A DNA stretch of 64,000 nucleotides, taken from positions 95,001 through 159,000 of the forward strand of contig NZ_LS483397.1 of assembly GCF_900475595.1 (NCBI RefSeq). Reading direction: 5' to 3'. The translations under genes were made by a program, and so were the position numbers. Source of the DNA: Streptococcus uberis. GTDB taxonomy: Bacteria; Bacillota; Bacilli; Lactobacillales; Streptococcaceae. Numbering within the stretch: position 1 is the stretch's first letter; every line of letters starts with the position of its first letter. Positions 16,115 to 28,335 of the stretch are shown one piece after another. Under the pieces are notes generated by a model. That model was not told the origin of the DNA and ran no database searches. It was given only the letters and a program-made list of their open reading frames with translations.

Positions 16115-16929
16115 TGTTAGATATTCTTTCTTATGATTTTATGCAAAGGGCCTTATTAGCTATGGTTGCCATTAGTCTTTTTGCACCAATTTTAGGCATA
16201 TTCTTGATATTGAGACGTCAAAGCTTAATGAGTGATACCCTAAGTCACGTTTCTTTAGCTGGAGTGGCTTTAGGAGTAGTAATTGGGATAAATCCTACTT
16301 GGACAACGATGCTTGTTGTTGCTATTGCAGCCGTTGTTTTAGAGTACTTGCGAGTGGTTTATAAGCATTATATGGAGATCTCCACTGCTATACTCATGTC
16401 AATGGGGTTAGCCGTTTCGCTAATGATTATGAGTCAGTCCTCGGGTGCTTCCAATGTCAGTTTGGACCAGTACCTATTTGGTTCCATTATTACCATTAGT
16501 AAGGAACAAGTGATTGCACTCTTTGTCATTGCGGTGACTATTTTACTCTTGACCCTTTTCTTTATACGTCCAATGTACATTTTGACATTCGACGAAGATA
16601 CTGCTTTTGTAGACGGGTTACCGGTTCGTTTAATGTCTGTCTTATTTAATGTTGTGACAGGTATTGCAATCGCTCTAACAATCCCAGCAGCAGGAGCTCT
16701 GTTGGTGTCTACTATCATGGTTTTACCGGCAAGTATCGCAATGCGATTAGGGAAAAATTTCATTTCAGTCATTGTCATTGGTATATTGATTGGTTTTGTT
16801 GGGATGATTTCAGGAGTCTTCATGTCTTATAACTGGGGAACTCCAGCAAGTGCAACGATTACCATTATTTTTATTAGTATTTTCTTATTGGTGAATATTG
16901 GTAGTCTTATCAAACAAAAATGGTCCTAA
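16114..16929 (+). CDS. adcB: Zinc ABC transporter permease AdcB
   Basis: The 271-residue ABC-3 family metal permease has about seven to eight membrane helices. The early segment LRRQSLMSDTLSHVSLAGVALG and the late TIPAAGALLVSTIMVLPAS are conserved in zinc and manganese permeases. It overlaps adcC by one base (TAATG), is last in the operon and is followed by a terminator. Confidence 0.93.
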   Translation: MLDILSYDFMQRALLAMVAISLFAPILGIFLILRRQSLMSDTLSHVSLAGVALGVVIGINPTWTTMLVVAIAAVVLEYLRVVYKHYMEISTAILMSMGLAVSLMIMSQSSGASNVSLDQYLFGSIITISKEQVIALFVIAVTILLLTLFFIRPMYILTFDEDTAFVDGLPVRLMSVLFNVVTGIAIALTIPAAGALLVSTIMVLPASIAMRLGKNFISVIVIGILIGFVGMISGVFMSYNWGTPASATITIIFISIFLLVNIGSLIKQKWS

Positions 16930-16932
16930 CTA

Positions 16933-16961
16933 AAAACGTGTTTGCTAACACGTTTTTTCTA
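16933..16961 (+). terminator. Terminator of adcRCB
   Basis: AAACGTGTT and AACACGTTT flank a short loop (TGCT) and are followed by a T-run. Confidence 0.85.
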
Positions 16962-16965
16962 TAAA

Positions 16966-16992
16966 AAAAATGAGCCGAAAGCTCATTTTTAA
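16966..16992 (-). terminator. Terminator of tyrS
   Basis: AATGAGC and GCTCATT pair around CGAAA. On the minus strand the stem is followed by a long T-run, and it overlaps the tyrS stop. Confidence 0.8.
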
Positions 16993-18245
16993 TAGGTCAG
17001 AACAGCATATTTCTTTTTACCACGACGGATAACCGTTAATTGCCCATCGATTTTATCATCTTCTGTAAGGGTATAATCTAAATCTTGAATCCGTTCTCCA
17101 TTAAGATAGATTGCGCCGTTTTGAACATCTTCTCTTGCTTGTCGTTTGGAAGGTGAAATGCTAGATGATACTAATATTTCAACAATGTTAAGATTATCCT
17201 CATCTTGAACCTGATAATTCGGAACGTTGCTCAATCCTTGTTTTAATTCAGCTGCAGAAAGGTTTTTGATATTTCCGGCGAACAGTTGTTCAGTGATGTT
17301 AAGGGCTTGTTTGAAGGCTTCTTCACCATGAACAAGAGTAACGACTTCTTTTGCCAAAGTTTTTTGAGCTAACCGTTCATGTCGAGCAGCATCAAATGCT
17401 TTTTCAATTTCAGCGATTTCTTCAAGGCTTAGGAAAGTGAAGATTTTCAAGAAACGAATGGCATCCTCATCCATAACATTGAGCCAAAATTGATACATTT
17501 CGTATGGAGAGGTTTTGTCAGCATCAAGCCAAACGGCATTGCCTTCAGATTTCCCAAATTTTTTACCACTTGCATCGGTAATTAATGGGACTGTCATGAC
17601 GTGACCAGTCTTGTCAGCTTTGCGACGTAACAATTCTGTCCCTGCGGTCATATTTCCCCATTGATCAGATCCTCCAATTTGGAGGGTAACGTTGAATTTT
17701 TGATTCAGTTCATAAAAATCATAACCCTGCATGATTTGATATGCAAACTCGGTGTATGAAATGCCAGTTTCAATACGTTTTTTCACGGAATCCTTGCTCA
17801 TCATGTAATTAACTGTAAAGTATTTACCAACGTCTCGCAAGAAATCAATGAAGCTAATTTGTGAAAACCAGTCATAATTGTTAACCAGCTCAGCTTTGTT
17901 AGCGCCGTTTTCAAAATCTAAGAATTGGGAAAGTTGTCCTTTGATTTTATCGCTCCATTCAAGGACGGTTTCTTTGGTTTGCAAGCTACGTTCAGCATCT
18001 TTGAAGGATGGGTCTCCAATTAATCCTGTTGCTCCTCCAACTAATGCATATGGTTTATGGCCTGCAAGTTGCAAGCGACGTGAGGTCAAAATAGCAACCA
18101 AATGTCCTAGGTGAAGACTGTCTGCTGTTGGATCATAGCCCGTATAATAGGATACTTGCCCTTCTGTTAATGCTTTGACTAGGGCTTCTTCATCGGTCGT
18201 CTGAAAGACCAAGCCACGAGCTTTGAGTTCTTCAAAAATATTCAT
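16989..18245 (-). CDS. tyrS: Tyrosyl-tRNA synthetase
   Basis: The 418-residue class I synthetase has the HIGH-type motif HLGH (45-48), a KMSKS equivalent KFGKS near residue 230, and the tyrosine-binding [17 protein letters not shown] blocks. A C-terminal S4-like tRNA-binding domain follows (about 345-410). It charges tRNA-Tyr in the cytosol. The upstream space to the divergent pbp1b is only about 100 bp and no T-box leader is visible, unlike tyrS of Bacillus. Confidence 0.95.
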   Translation of the reverse strand: MNIFEELKARGLVFQTTDEEALVKALTEGQVSYYTGYDPTADSLHLGHLVAILTSRRLQLAGHKPYALVGGATGLIGDPSFKDAERSLQTKETVLEWSDKIKGQLSQFLDFENGANKAELVNNYDWFSQISFIDFLRDVGKYFTVNYMMSKDSVKKRIETGISYTEFAYQIMQGYDFYELNQKFNVTLQIGGSDQWGNMTAGTELLRRKADKTGHVMTVPLITDASGKKFGKSEGNAVWLDADKTSPYEMYQFWLNVMDEDAIRFLKIFTFLSLEEIAEIEKAFDAARHERLAQKTLAKEVVTLVHGEEAFKQALNITEQLFAGNIKNLSAAELKQGLSNVPNYQVQDEDNLNIVEILVSSSISPSKRQAREDVQNGAIYLNGERIQDLDYTLTEDDKIDGQLTVIRRGKKKYAVLTY

Positions 18246-18351
18246 AGGCTTTCTCCGTTTTCTTTTGTTTTACGAATCATTATATCAAAAAAAGCAGTGG
18301 CTATGCAAGCTTCTTCAAAGTTTGGTATAATGAACAATGAGGTATTCTATA

Positions 18352-20655
18352 TTGAAAGATAAACATAAGAATCAACATGAAAACAGTAATGGACCTAAAT
18401 GGAATCTTTGGGATTTTGGTGCTGTTTTTCTGAGAACAGTAAAACTCTTATCAAACTTTTTTTACATCATTGTCTTCTTATTTGGCATGTTAGGGATAGG
18501 AATTGCTTTTGGTTATCTAGCTAGTCAAATTGATTCTGTTAAGGTACCAAGCAAAGACAGTTTGGTGAAGCAAGTTAAAACCATTACAATGGTTTCAAAG
18601 ATTAACTTTTCCAATAACAACTTGATTTCGGATATCGATACAGATTTATTGCGAACACCTGTGGCGAATGATGCTATTTCTGACAATGTGAAAAAAGCTA
18701 TTGTTTCGACTGAAGACGAGAATTTTAATCAGCACAAAGGGGTTGTGCCAAAAGCTGTTTTTCGTGCGACCTTAACAGCGGTACTTGGTCTGGGAGAGTC
18801 AAGTGGTGGTTCAACTCTTACGCAACAACTCATTAAACAGCAAGTTTTGGGAGATGATCCCACCTTTAAGCGGAAATCAAAAGAAATCATCTATGCTTTG
18901 GCTTTAGAACGCTACATTTCTAAAGATGATATTTTGTCAGACTATCTAAATGTTTCACCTTTTGGTCGTAATAATAAGGGGCAAAATATTGCTGGAATTG
19001 AAGAAGCAGCTCGCGGTATTTTTGGTGTATCTGCCAAAGATTTGACGATCCCTCAAGCGGCTTTCTTGGCTGGTTTACCACAAAGTCCGATTGCCTATTC
19101 ACCTTATTTGTCAACAGGTCAGCTGAAATCTGAAAAAGAAATGGAGTTGGGGATTAAACGCCAACATAGCGTACTTTATAATATGTTTAGGGCGGGCATG
19201 CTAAGTCAGAAAGATTACGAGACTTATAAGGCTTACCCTATCAGTAAGGATTTTATAGCTCCAGAAAATGTGACGGTCAATAAGCATGATTATCTGTACT
19301 ATTCCGTTATGACTGATGCCAAAAAGGCAATGTTCGACTATCTTGTGAAACGGGATAACATTAGCGAACGTGATTTAAAAAACGATGCTACTAAAGCTTC
19401 TTATGAGGCAATGGCTACAACTGAGTTGCAACAAGGTGGCTATACTGTTAAAACAACAATTAATCAAAAAATATATGAGGCCATGCAAGATGCTGCTAAT
19501 CGCTTTGGCGGTTTGCTAGATGACGGTACTGGTATGGTTCAAATGGGAAATGTCCTCACTGATAATGCAACTGGTGCTGTATTGGGCTTTATTGGAGGAC
19601 GTGATTATAACCTGAACCAAAATAACCATGCCTTTGATACAGTAAGATCGCCCGGATCAAGTATTAAACCTATTATTGCCTATGGTCCGGCAATTGACCA
19701 AGGATTAATGGGAAGTGCAAGTGTGCTATCTAATTACCCAACTACCTACTCTAGTGGGCAGAAAATCATGCACGTTGATAGTGAAGGAACGGCTATGATG
19801 TCACTTCAAGAGGCTCTTAACACCTCTTGGAATATTCCGGCTTTCTGGACAGAAAAATTATTAAGGGAAAAAGGAATAGATGTTGAAGCCTATATGACCA
19901 AAATGGGATATGTTATCAATGATTATTCCATTGAGAGTTTACCATTGGGTGGGGGAATTGATGTCTCCGTAGGCACACAGACAAACGCCTATCAGATGAT
20001 TGCTAATAACGGTAATTACCTCGAACAATACCTAGTGGATTCTATTACTGCTAGTGATGGAACTGTTGTATACAAGCATGAGAAGAAACCAGTTCGTGTC
20101 TTTTCTGCTCCAACAGCAACAATCTTACAAGATTTATTAAGAGGACCTATCAATTCGGGTTCTACTACGACATTCAAAAGTAGACTAAAAGCAATCAATC
20201 CATCCTTGGCAAATGCGGATTGGATTGGTAAAACGGGTACGACTGAGAATTACTCAGATGTTTGGTTAATGTTAGCAACCCCTAAAGTAACCTTAGGTGG
20301 TTGGGCAGGACATGATAACAATGATTCTTTGGCACCAATGACAGGTTATAATAATGAGTCCAATTATATGGCTAATCTAGCCAACGCCATCCAACAAGCT
20401 GGGGGAGATGTCTTTGGAGTTGGCCAAAAATTCACCTTGGATCCTGGCGTTATCAAATCAACCGTTTTAAAATCAACAGGACTCCAACAAGGTGCAGTCA
20501 CTGTAAACGGGCGAAAGATTACAGTTGGTGGAGAAACGACCACCAGTCTTTGGGCTAAAAATGGTGCCGGACCGATGACTTATAAATTTGCCATTGGTGG
20601 TACTGATAGTGATTACCAAAAAGCATGGTCTAGCTTTGGTGGAGGCAAAAAATAA
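18352..20655 (+). CDS. pbp1b: Class A penicillin-binding protein 1b
   Basis: This bifunctional cell-wall enzyme polymerises glycan and crosslinks peptides. A cytoplasmic tail and one membrane helix lead to the GT51 domain (EDENFNQHKG and GGSTLTQQLIKQ). The transpeptidase domain has the nucleophile motif SSIK, then SWN and KTGTTE. Length is about 767 residues, usual for streptococcal PBP1b. I chose TTG 18352, with GAGG at 18339-18342 at 9 bp. The in-frame ATG 18337 lies only 6 bp after a -10 TATAAT (18326-18331) and has no ribosome site, but it cannot be excluded. Transcribed divergently from tyrS. Confidence 0.92.
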   Translation: MKDKHKNQHENSNGPKWNLWDFGAVFLRTVKLLSNFFYIIVFLFGMLGIGIAFGYLASQIDSVKVPSKDSLVKQVKTITMVSKINFSNNNLISDIDTDLLRTPVANDAISDNVKKAIVSTEDENFNQHKGVVPKAVFRATLTAVLGLGESSGGSTLTQQLIKQQVLGDDPTFKRKSKEIIYALALERYISKDDILSDYLNVSPFGRNNKGQNIAGIEEAARGIFGVSAKDLTIPQAAFLAGLPQSPIAYSPYLSTGQLKSEKEMELGIKRQHSVLYNMFRAGMLSQKDYETYKAYPISKDFIAPENVTVNKHDYLYYSVMTDAKKAMFDYLVKRDNISERDLKNDATKASYEAMATTELQQGGYTVKTTINQKIYEAMQDAANRFGGLLDDGTGMVQMGNVLTDNATGAVLGFIGGRDYNLNQNNHAFDTVRSPGSSIKPIIAYGPAIDQGLMGSASVLSNYPTTYSSGQKIMHVDSEGTAMMSLQEALNTSWNIPAFWTEKLLREKGIDVEAYMTKMGYVINDYSIESLPLGGGIDVSVGTQTNAYQMIANNGNYLEQYLVDSITASDGTVVYKHEKKPVRVFSAPTATILQDLLRGPINSGSTTTFKSRLKAINPSLANADWIGKTGTTENYSDVWLMLATPKVTLGGWAGHDNNDSLAPMTGYNNESNYMANLANAIQQAGGDVFGVGQKFTLDPGVIKSTVLKSTGLQQGAVTVNGRKITVGGETTTSLWAKNGAGPMTYKFAIGGTDSDYQKAWSSFGGGKK

Positions 20656-20656
20656 C

Positions 20657-20685
20657 TTGATTTTTACAAGAAAATAGTGTATAAT
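20657..20685 (+). promoter_or_regulatory. rpoBC promoter
   Basis: -35 TTGATT (20657-20662), exactly 17 bp, -10 TATAAT (20680-20685). It lies immediately after the pbp1b stop and gives a leader of about 230 nt before rpoB. Confidence 0.85.
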
Positions 20686-20709
20686 ATGGATAACTATTTG
20701 TCGTCCAAT

Positions 20710-20785
20710 CTAGTTGAAATATTGTCCAACTAGGAAGTACAGCAGTTAAATCAAACTGAACCAGTCAGATTTAGCTGCTCTTTTT
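20710..20785 (+). ncRNA. Structured rpoB leader (attenuator-like, cf. Lacto-rpoB motif)
   Basis: Two hairpins are seen. The first is CTAGTTG (20710-20716) with CAACTAG (20727-20733). The second is a 12-bp stem AGCAGTTAAATC (20741-20752) with GATTTAGCTGCT (20768-20779), extended by ACTG/CAGT inside and followed by CTTTTTG, so it resembles an intrinsic terminator before rpoB. A conserved rpoB-leader RNA called Lacto-rpoB is known in lactic acid bacteria; I infer this belongs to it but cannot check the covariance model. Confidence 0.65.
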
Positions 20786-20918
20786 GTGCTTATTTTTGCT
20801 TTAATTTTGTAATTGTTACATAAATTTAAAGATTCTAAAAATTCACAAATCTGGCAAATGATTACTATTGACCGAATTGCAGATTTGCAATTGTTAAAAA
20901 GAAAAAGGAGCTAAAAAC

Positions 20919-23900
20919 TTGGCAGGACATGAAGTTCGATACGGAAAACACCGTACACGTCGTAGCTTTTCAAGAATCAATGAAGTTCTTGATTTACCAA
21001 ATTTGATTGAGATTCAAACAGACTCATTCCAAGATTTTCTGGACACAGGTTTAAGGGAAGTATTTGAAGACGTGCTTCCAATTTCAAACTTTACAGATAC
21101 AATGGAATTGGAATTTGTTGGTTACGAATTCAAAGAACCAAAATATACTCTTGAAGAAGCACGTATCCATGATGCAAGCTACTCTGCACCTATTTTTGTT
21201 ACGTTTAGATTAGTCAACAAAGAAACAGGTGAAATCAAAACTCAAGAAGTTTTCTTTGGTGACTTCCCAATTATGACTGAAATGGGAACTTTTATCATCA
21301 ATGGTGGTGAACGTATTATTGTTTCCCAGTTAGTGCGATCTCCAGGGGTCTATTTCAATGATAAAGTTGATAAAAATGGTAAAGTTGGTTATGGGTCAAC
21401 GGTTATTCCTAACCGTGGAGCATGGTTGGAATTAGAAACAGATGCCAAAGATATCGCATACACTCGTATTGACCGTACCCGCAAAATTCCATTTACGACC
21501 TTAGTACGTGCCTTAGGTTTTTCAGGGGATGATGAAATCCTCGATATTTTTGGAGATAGTGAATTAGTACGTAATACTATTGAAAAAGATATCCATAAAA
21601 ACCCAAGTGATTCTCGTACGGATGAAGCGTTAAAAGAAATTTATGAGCGTTTAAGACCAGGTGAACCCAAAACTGCTGACAGTTCTCGTAGCTTATTGAT
21701 TGCACGTTTCTTTGATGCAAGACGTTATGATTTAGCTGCTGTTGGACGTTATAAAATCAATAAAAAGCTAAATGTAAAGACTCGTCTTTTGAACCAAATT
21801 ATTGCGGAAAACCTTGTGGATAGTGAAACAGGTGAAATTTTAGTTGAAGCTGGAACAGAAATGACTCGTGATGTCATTGAGTCAATTGAGGCACATATTG
21901 ATGGTGATTTGAACAAGTTTGTTTACACACCTAATGATTATGCTGTTGTTACAGAACCAGTTGTTCTTCAAAAATTTAAAGTTCAATCACCACTAGATCC
22001 TGATAAAGTGGTTACAATTGTTGGTAATGCAACACCTGATGATAAGGTTCGTGCCTTAACACCAGCCGATATTTTGGCTGAAATGTCATACTTCTTAAAT
22101 CTTTCTGAAGGGATTGGAAAAGTTGATGATATCGACCACTTAGGTAACCGTCGTATTCGTGCAGTTGGTGAGTTGCTTGCTAACCAATTCCGTATTGGTC
22201 TTGCACGTATGGAACGAAACGTGCGTGAACGTATGTCTGTTCAAGATAATGATGTTTTAACGCCACAACAAATCATTAACATTCGTCCTGTTACTGCTGC
22301 GGTCAAAGAATTCTTTGGATCATCTCAGTTGTCACAGTTTATGGACCAACACAATCCATTGTCTGAGCTATCACACAAACGCCGTTTATCAGCCTTAGGA
22401 CCTGGTGGTTTGACACGTGATCGTGCCGGCTATGAAGTTCGTGACGTGCATTATACTCACTATGGACGTATGTGTCCAATTGAAACACCAGAAGGACCAA
22501 ACATTGGTTTGATTAATAACTTATCATCATTTGGTCATCTAAATAAATATGGTTTCATTCAAACACCTTACCGTAAAGTTGATCGAGCAACAGGTGTTGT
22601 TACTAACGAAATCGTTTGGTTAACAGCAGATGAAGAAGATGAATTTACAGTTGCACAGGCTAACTCTAAATTAAATGAAGATGGTACCTTTGCTGAAGAA
22701 ATCGTCATGGGACGTCATCAAGGTAATAACCAAGAGTTTGCTGCAAGCACTGTTGATTTCGTTGACGTATCACCTAAACAAGTAGTTGCGGTCGCAACAG
22801 CATGTATTCCTTTCTTAGAAAACGATGACTCAAACCGTGCCCTTATGGGTGCTAACATGCAACGTCAGGCTGTGCCTTTGATTGATCCTAAAGCACCATT
22901 TGTTGGTACTGGTATGGAATATCAAGCTGCCCATGATTCTGGTGCGGCAGTGATTGCACAACATGATGGTAAAGTTGTCTTCTCAGATGCTGAAAAAGTA
23001 GAAGTTCGCCGTGAAGATGGTTCGCTTGATGTGTATCATGTAACCAAATTCCGTCGTTCAAACTCAGGTACTGCATATAACCAAAGAACCCTTGTTAAAG
23101 TTGGAGATATCGTCGAAAAAGGTGACTTTATTGCCGATGGACCTTCAATGGAAAAAGGTGAAATGGCTCTTGGTCAAAACCCTGTCGTTGCTTACATGAC
23201 TTGGGAAGGTTACAACTTTGAGGATGCTGTTATCATGAGTGAACGTCTTGTAAAAGAAGATGTTTATACCTCTGTCCACTTAGAAGAATTTGAATCAGAA
23301 ACACGTGACACAAAGCTTGGGCCTGAAGAAATTACCCGTGAAGTTCCAAATGTTGGTGAAGAAGCCCTTAGAGACTTAGATGAAATGGGTATTATCCGTA
23401 TTGGTGCGGAAGTTAAAGAAGGCGATATTCTTGTTGGTAAAGTAACACCAAAAGGTGAAAAAGACTTATCAGCAGAAGAACGCTTATTGCATGCCATCTT
23501 TGGTGACAAATCACGTGAAGTGCGTGATACATCTCTTCGTGTTCCTCACGGTGGTGACGGAATTGTTCGTGATGTCAAAATCTTTACACGCGCAAATGGT
23601 GACGAGCTTCAATCAGGCGTTAACATGCTTGTTCGTGTTTATATTGCTCAAAAACGTAAAATTAAAGTTGGTGACAAGATGGCCGGTCGTCACGGAAATA
23701 AAGGGGTTGTTTCTCGTATCGTTCCAGTAGAAGACATGCCATACTTACCGGACGGAACTCCTGTTGATATCATGTTGAATCCATTAGGGGTACCATCTCG
23801 TATGAATATTGGACAAGTTATGGAGCTTCACCTTGGTATGGCTGCCCGTAATTTAGGTATCCATATCGCAACTCCAGTATTCGATGGAGCAACTGCTGAA

Positions 23901-24485
23901 GATTTATGGGATACTGTTGCTGAAGCTGGAATGGATTCCGATGCCAAAACAATCTTGTATGATGGCCGTACAGGTGAACCATTCGATAACCGTGTGTCAG
24001 TCGGTGTCATGTATATGATTAAACTTCACCACATGGTTGATGATAAACTTCACGCACGTTCAGTAGGACCATACTCACTTGTTACACAACAACCACTTGG
24101 TGGTAAAGCGCAATTTGGTGGACAACGTTTCGGTGAGATGGAGGTTTGGGCTCTTGAAGCTTATGGTGCTTCAAATGTTCTTCAAGAAATCTTGACTTAC
24201 AAGTCAGATGATGTTACTGGACGTTTGAAAGCTTATGAAGCTATTACAAAAGGCAAACCAATTCCAAAACCAGGTGTTCCAGAATCATTCCGAGTGCTTG
24301 TTAAAGAATTACAATCACTTGGTTTAGATATGCGTGTTCTTGATGAAGACGACAATGAAGTTGAACTTCGCGATCTTGATGAAGGTGAAGATGATGACGT
24401 GATGCACGTAGATGATCTTGAAAAAGCGCGTGAAAAACAAGCACAAGAAACACCTGAAGTTTCTGAAAACAGTGAAGAAAAATAA
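20919..24485 (+). CDS. rpoB: RNA polymerase beta subunit
   Basis: The 1188-residue beta subunit is complete, from the TTG start (AAGGAG upstream) to an acidic C-terminal tail. The rifampicin cluster reads [20 protein letters not shown] then LSALGPGG, with the key Asp, His and Ser residues in their susceptible forms. The [14 protein letters not shown] active-site block is intact. It is transcribed with rpoC from a promoter after pbp1b, through a structured leader. Acidic C-terminal extensions are common in streptococcal RpoB. Confidence 0.97.
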   Translation: MAGHEVRYGKHRTRRSFSRINEVLDLPNLIEIQTDSFQDFLDTGLREVFEDVLPISNFTDTMELEFVGYEFKEPKYTLEEARIHDASYSAPIFVTFRLVNKETGEIKTQEVFFGDFPIMTEMGTFIINGGERIIVSQLVRSPGVYFNDKVDKNGKVGYGSTVIPNRGAWLELETDAKDIAYTRIDRTRKIPFTTLVRALGFSGDDEILDIFGDSELVRNTIEKDIHKNPSDSRTDEALKEIYERLRPGEPKTADSSRSLLIARFFDARRYDLAAVGRYKINKKLNVKTRLLNQIIAENLVDSETGEILVEAGTEMTRDVIESIEAHIDGDLNKFVYTPNDYAVVTEPVVLQKFKVQSPLDPDKVVTIVGNATPDDKVRALTPADILAEMSYFLNLSEGIGKVDDIDHLGNRRIRAVGELLANQFRIGLARMERNVRERMSVQDNDVLTPQQIINIRPVTAAVKEFFGSSQLSQFMDQHNPLSELSHKRRLSALGPGGLTRDRAGYEVRDVHYTHYGRMCPIETPEGPNIGLINNLSSFGHLNKYGFIQTPYRKVDRATGVVTNEIVWLTADEEDEFTVAQANSKLNEDGTFAEEIVMGRHQGNNQEFAASTVDFVDVSPKQVVAVATACIPFLENDDSNRALMGANMQRQAVPLIDPKAPFVGTGMEYQAAHDSGAAVIAQHDGKVVFSDAEKVEVRREDGSLDVYHVTKFRRSNSGTAYNQRTLVKVGDIVEKGDFIADGPSMEKGEMALGQNPVVAYMTWEGYNFEDAVIMSERLVKEDVYTSVHLEEFESETRDTKLGPEEITREVPNVGEEALRDLDEMGIIRIGAEVKEGDILVGKVTPKGEKDLSAEERLLHAIFGDKSREVRDTSLRVPHGGDGIVRDVKIFTRANGDELQSGVNMLVRVYIAQKRKIKVGDKMAGRHGNKGVVSRIVPVEDMPYLPDGTPVDIMLNPLGVPSRMNIGQVMELHLGMAARNLGIHIATPVFDGATAEDLWDTVAEAGMDSDAKTILYDGRTGEPFDNRVSVGVMYMIKLHHMVDDKLHARSVGPYSLVTQQPLGGKAQFGGQRFGEMEVWALEAYGASNVLQEILTYKSDDVTGRLKAYEAITKGKPIPKPGVPESFRVLVKELQSLGLDMRVLDEDDNEVELRDLDEGEDDDVMHVDDLEKAREKQAQETPEVSENSEEK

Positions 24486-24512
24486 GTCACATAAATCTTA
24501 TTAAACAATAAA

Positions 24513-24548
24513 ATACTAGTCTAGAGCGCAAGCTCTAGCGAATAGTAT
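24513..24548 (+). other. rpoB-rpoC intergenic hairpin
   Basis: CTAGAGC (24521-24527) and GCTCTAG (24532-24538) close a GCAA tetraloop (GNRA type), with an outer stem ATACTA (24513-24518) and TAGTAT (24543-24548). No T-run follows, so it is not a terminator. It may protect or process the rpoBC message. Confidence 0.6.
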
Positions 24549-24576
24549 GTTGATATAACTAAGAAAGGTAAAACTA

Positions 24577-27500
24577 GTGGTTGACGTAAATCGTTTTAAA
24601 AGTATGCAAATCACATTAGCCTCACCAAGTAAAGTCCGTTCATGGTCTTATGGTGAAGTTAAAAAACCTGAAACAATCAACTACCGTACATTAAAACCTG
24701 AACGTGAAGGTCTCTTTGATGAAGTTATCTTTGGACCAACTAAAGATTGGGAATGTGCGTGTGGTAAATACAAACGTATCCGTTACAAAGGTATTGTTTG
24801 TGACCGTTGTGGTGTTGAAGTAACACGCGCTAAAGTTCGTCGTGAACGTATGGGACATATTGAGTTAAAAGCTCCAGTGTCACATATTTGGTATTTTAAA
24901 GGTATTCCATCACGTATGGGCTTAACGCTTGATATGAGTCCACGTGCACTAGAAGAAGTTATTTATTTTGCGGCTTATGTCGTTATTGATCCAATGGATA
25001 CACCATTGGAACCAAAATCACTTCTTACAGAACGTGAGTACCGTGAAAAAGTTCAAGAATACGGTTATGGTTCATTTATTGCTAAAATGGGAGCAGAAGC
25101 GATTCAAGATCTCTTGAAAAGAGTTGATCTTCCTGCTGAAATTGCTGAACTAAAAGAAGAGTTAAAAACAGCAACAGGACAAAAACGTATTAAAGCAGTT
25201 CGTCGTTTGGACGTTCTTGATGCCTTTAACAAATCTGGAAACAAACCAGAATGGATGGTTCTGAACATCTTGCCAGTTATTCCACCGGATCTTCGTCCGA
25301 TGGTTCAATTAGATGGTGGTCGTTTTGCAGCGTCCGATTTAAATGACTTATACCGCCGTGTTATTAACCGTAATAACCGTTTAGCTCGACTTCTAGAACT
25401 TAATGCTCCTGGTATTATTGTTCAGAATGAAAAACGGATGCTTCAAGAAGCAGTAGATGCTTTAATCGATAACGGTCGTCGTGGACGTCCAATTACTGGA
25501 CCAGGAAGCCGTCCATTGAAATCATTAAGCCACATGCTTAAAGGTAAACAAGGTCGTTTCCGTCAAAACTTGCTTGGTAAACGTGTTGACTTCTCAGGTC
25601 GTTCCGTTATCGCTGTAGGTCCAACTCTTAAAATGTACCAATGTGGTGTGCCACGTGAAATGGCTATCGAGCTCTTCAAACCATTTGTTATGCGTGAAAT
25701 TGTTGCCAAAGAATACGCTGGTAACGTTAAAGCGGCTAAACGTATGGTTGAACGTGGTGACGAACGTATTTGGGATATTCTAGAAGAAGTTATTAAAGAA
25801 CACCCAGTACTTCTTAACCGCGCACCTACCCTTCACAGACTTGGTATCCAAGCTTTTGAACCAGTTCTTATCGATGGTAAAGCCCTTCGTCTTCACCCAC
25901 TTGTATGTGAAGCCTACAATGCCGACTTCGATGGGGACCAAATGGCCATCCACGTACCATTGTCTGAAGAAGCACAAGCAGAAGCACGTTTGTTGATGCT
26001 AGCAGCAGAGCACATCCTCAATCCGAAAGATGGTAAACCAGTCGTTACACCGTCACAGGACATGGTTTTAGGGAACTATTACCTAACAATGGAAGATGCT
26101 GGCCGCGAAGGTGAAGGAATGATCTTCAAGGATATTGATGAGGCAGTTATGGCTTATCAAAATGGCTACGCTCATTTACATAGCCGTGTTGGTATAGCAG
26201 TTGATAGCATGCCGAATAAACCTTGGAAAGATAGTCAAAGACATAAAATCATGGTAACCACAGTTGGTAAGATTTTATTCAATGCTATCATGCCAGAAGA
26301 TCTTCCATATCTACAAGAACCAAACAATGCCAACTTAACAGAAGGAACACCAGACAAGTACTTCTTAGAAGCTGGTCAAGACATTCAAGAAGTCATCGAT
26401 AATTTACCAATTAATGTTCCTTTCAAAAAGAAAAACCTTGGTAACATCATCGCGGAAACTTTCAAACGTTTCCGTACAACAGAAACATCAGCCTTCCTTG
26501 ACCGTTTGAAAGACTTGGGTTATTACCATTCAACACTGGCTGGTTTGACAGTGGGTATCGCCGATATCCCAGTTATTGATAATAAGGCTGAAATCATTGA
26601 AGCTGCTCACCGCCGTGTTGAAGATATTAATAAAGCTTTCCGTCGCGGTTTGATGACTGAAGATGATCGCTATATTGCAGTAACAACAACATGGCGTGAA
26701 GCTAAAGAAGCACTTGAAAAACGTCTGATTGAAACACAAGATCCAAAGAATCCAATCGTTATGATGATGGACTCTGGAGCTCGTGGTAATATCTCTAACT
26801 TCTCACAGCTTGCCGGTATGCGTGGTTTGATGGCCGCTCCTAACGGACGAATCATGGAATTACCAATCCTGTCAAACTTCCGTGAAGGTTTGAGCGTATT
26901 GGAAATGTTCTTCTCAACCCACGGTGCGCGTAAAGGTATGACCGATACAGCCCTTAAAACGGCCGACTCAGGTTACCTCACACGTCGTTTGGTTGACGTT
27001 GCTCAAGATGTTATCATCCGTGAGGACGATTGTGGAACAGACCGTGGTTTAGTGATCAGAGCGATTACTGATGGCAAAGAAGTGACTGAAACACTTGAAG
27101 AACGTTTACAAGGCCGTTACACACGTAAATCTGTTAAACATCCAGAAACGGGTGAAGTTCTTATCGGAGCTGACCAATTGATTTCTGAAGACATGGCTCG
27201 TAAAATCGTTGAAGCAGGTGTTGAAGAAGTAACAATTCGTTCAGTATTTACTTGTGCAACCCGTCATGGTGTTTGTCGTCACTGTTATGGTATTAACTTG
27301 GCAACAGGTGATGCAGTTGAAGTTGGTGAAGCAGTTGGTACAATTGCAGCACAATCTATCGGTGAACCAGGTACACAGCTTACCATGCGTACCTTCCACA
27401 CGGGTGGTGTTGCGTCAAATACCGATATTACACAAGGTCTTCCTCGTATCCAAGAAATCTTTGAAGCACGTAACCCTAAAGGGGAAGCTGTTATCACTGA

Positions 27501-28215
27501 AGTTAAGGGTAAAGTTGTTGACATCGAAGAAGATGCCTCAACACGTACTAAGAAAGTATACGTTGAAGGTAAAACTGGCAACGGTGAATATGTCGTACCA
27601 TTTACAGCTCGTATGAAAGTTGAGATTGGGGACGAAGTTAACCGTGGTGAAGCCTTAACAGAAGGTTCTATCCAACCAAAACGCTTGTTAGAGGTTCGTG
27701 ATACACTTTCAGTTGAAACTTACTTATTAGCAGAAGTTCAAAAAGTATACCGTAGCCAAGGGGTAGAAATCGGGGATAAACACGTCGAAGTAATGGTACG
27801 TCAAATGCTTCGCAAAGTACGTGTTATGGATCCAGGTGATACAGACTTGTTACCAGGTACATTGATGGACATTTCTGACTTTACAGATGCTAATAAAGAA
27901 ATTGTTATCTCAGGTGGTATCCCAGCGACATCTCGTCCAGTTCTTATGGGTATTACAAAAGCTTCGCTTGAAACCAATTCATTCTTATCAGCGGCATCCT
28001 TCCAAGAAACAACACGTGTTCTTACTGACGCTGCAATTCGTGGTAAAAAAGATCACTTGCTTGGTCTTAAAGAAAATGTTATCATCGGTAAAATCATTCC
28101 GGCAGGTACTGGTATGGCACGTTACCGTAACATTGAACCGCAAGCGATCAATGAAGTTGAAATCATTGAAGAAACAGAACAAGCAGAAGAAACTGTCGTT
28201 ACAGAAGCAGAATAA
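24577..28215 (+). CDS. rpoC: RNA polymerase beta' subunit
   Basis: The 1212-residue beta' subunit starts at GTG 24577 after AAGAAAGG. The N-terminal zinc ribbon (CACG...CDRCG, about 60-90) is present, as is the catalytic metal motif NADFDGDQM, in which three aspartates hold the active-site magnesium. The C-terminal zinc cysteines ([17 protein letters not shown]) and the trigger-loop region are intact. It ends 6 bp before a terminator. Confidence 0.97.
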   Translation: MVDVNRFKSMQITLASPSKVRSWSYGEVKKPETINYRTLKPEREGLFDEVIFGPTKDWECACGKYKRIRYKGIVCDRCGVEVTRAKVRRERMGHIELKAPVSHIWYFKGIPSRMGLTLDMSPRALEEVIYFAAYVVIDPMDTPLEPKSLLTEREYREKVQEYGYGSFIAKMGAEAIQDLLKRVDLPAEIAELKEELKTATGQKRIKAVRRLDVLDAFNKSGNKPEWMVLNILPVIPPDLRPMVQLDGGRFAASDLNDLYRRVINRNNRLARLLELNAPGIIVQNEKRMLQEAVDALIDNGRRGRPITGPGSRPLKSLSHMLKGKQGRFRQNLLGKRVDFSGRSVIAVGPTLKMYQCGVPREMAIELFKPFVMREIVAKEYAGNVKAAKRMVERGDERIWDILEEVIKEHPVLLNRAPTLHRLGIQAFEPVLIDGKALRLHPLVCEAYNADFDGDQMAIHVPLSEEAQAEARLLMLAAEHILNPKDGKPVVTPSQDMVLGNYYLTMEDAGREGEGMIFKDIDEAVMAYQNGYAHLHSRVGIAVDSMPNKPWKDSQRHKIMVTTVGKILFNAIMPEDLPYLQEPNNANLTEGTPDKYFLEAGQDIQEVIDNLPINVPFKKKNLGNIIAETFKRFRTTETSAFLDRLKDLGYYHSTLAGLTVGIADIPVIDNKAEIIEAAHRRVEDINKAFRRGLMTEDDRYIAVTTTWREAKEALEKRLIETQDPKNPIVMMMDSGARGNISNFSQLAGMRGLMAAPNGRIMELPILSNFREGLSVLEMFFSTHGARKGMTDTALKTADSGYLTRRLVDVAQDVIIREDDCGTDRGLVIRAITDGKEVTETLEERLQGRYTRKSVKHPETGEVLIGADQLISEDMARKIVEAGVEEVTIRSVFTCATRHGVCRHCYGINLATGDAVEVGEAVGTIAAQSIGEPGTQLTMRTFHTGGVASNTDITQGLPRIQEIFEARNPKGEAVITEVKGKVVDIEEDASTRTKKVYVEGKTGNGEYVVPFTARMKVEIGDEVNRGEALTEGSIQPKRLLEVRDTLSVETYLLAEVQKVYRSQGVEIGDKHVEVMVRQMLRKVRVMDPGDTDLLPGTLMDISDFTDANKEIVISGGIPATSRPVLMGITKASLETNSFLSAASFQETTRVLTDAAIRGKKDHLLGLKENVIIGKIIPAGTGMARYRNIEPQAINEVEIIEETEQAEETVVTEAE

Positions 28216-28218
28216 AGA

Positions 28219-28246
28219 AAAAGGGCTCTTAGGAGCTCTTTTTTGA
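28219..28246 (+). terminator. rpoBC terminator
   Basis: AAGGGCTC (28221-28228) and GAGCTCTT (28233-28240) pair with one G-T, followed by TTTTTG. Confidence 0.82.
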
Positions 28247-28335
28247 TTTGATAGCTAAGAAGGAATCAGATGAGCAGATATTTTTCCAAAAGGTTCTTAT
28301 TCGTATATAATAAGCATAAGAAGAGGATGGATAAT

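Noticed and set aside
21001-24485. Rifampicin-resistance substitutions in rpoB
   Set aside because: The resistance cluster has the usual susceptible residues ([13 protein letters not shown]).
27254-27616. Alternative-frame ORFs of over 110 codons within rpoB and rpoC
   Set aside because: They lack ribosome sites, have unlikely composition (Val/Leu/Lys strings) and lie wholly inside essential conserved genes.
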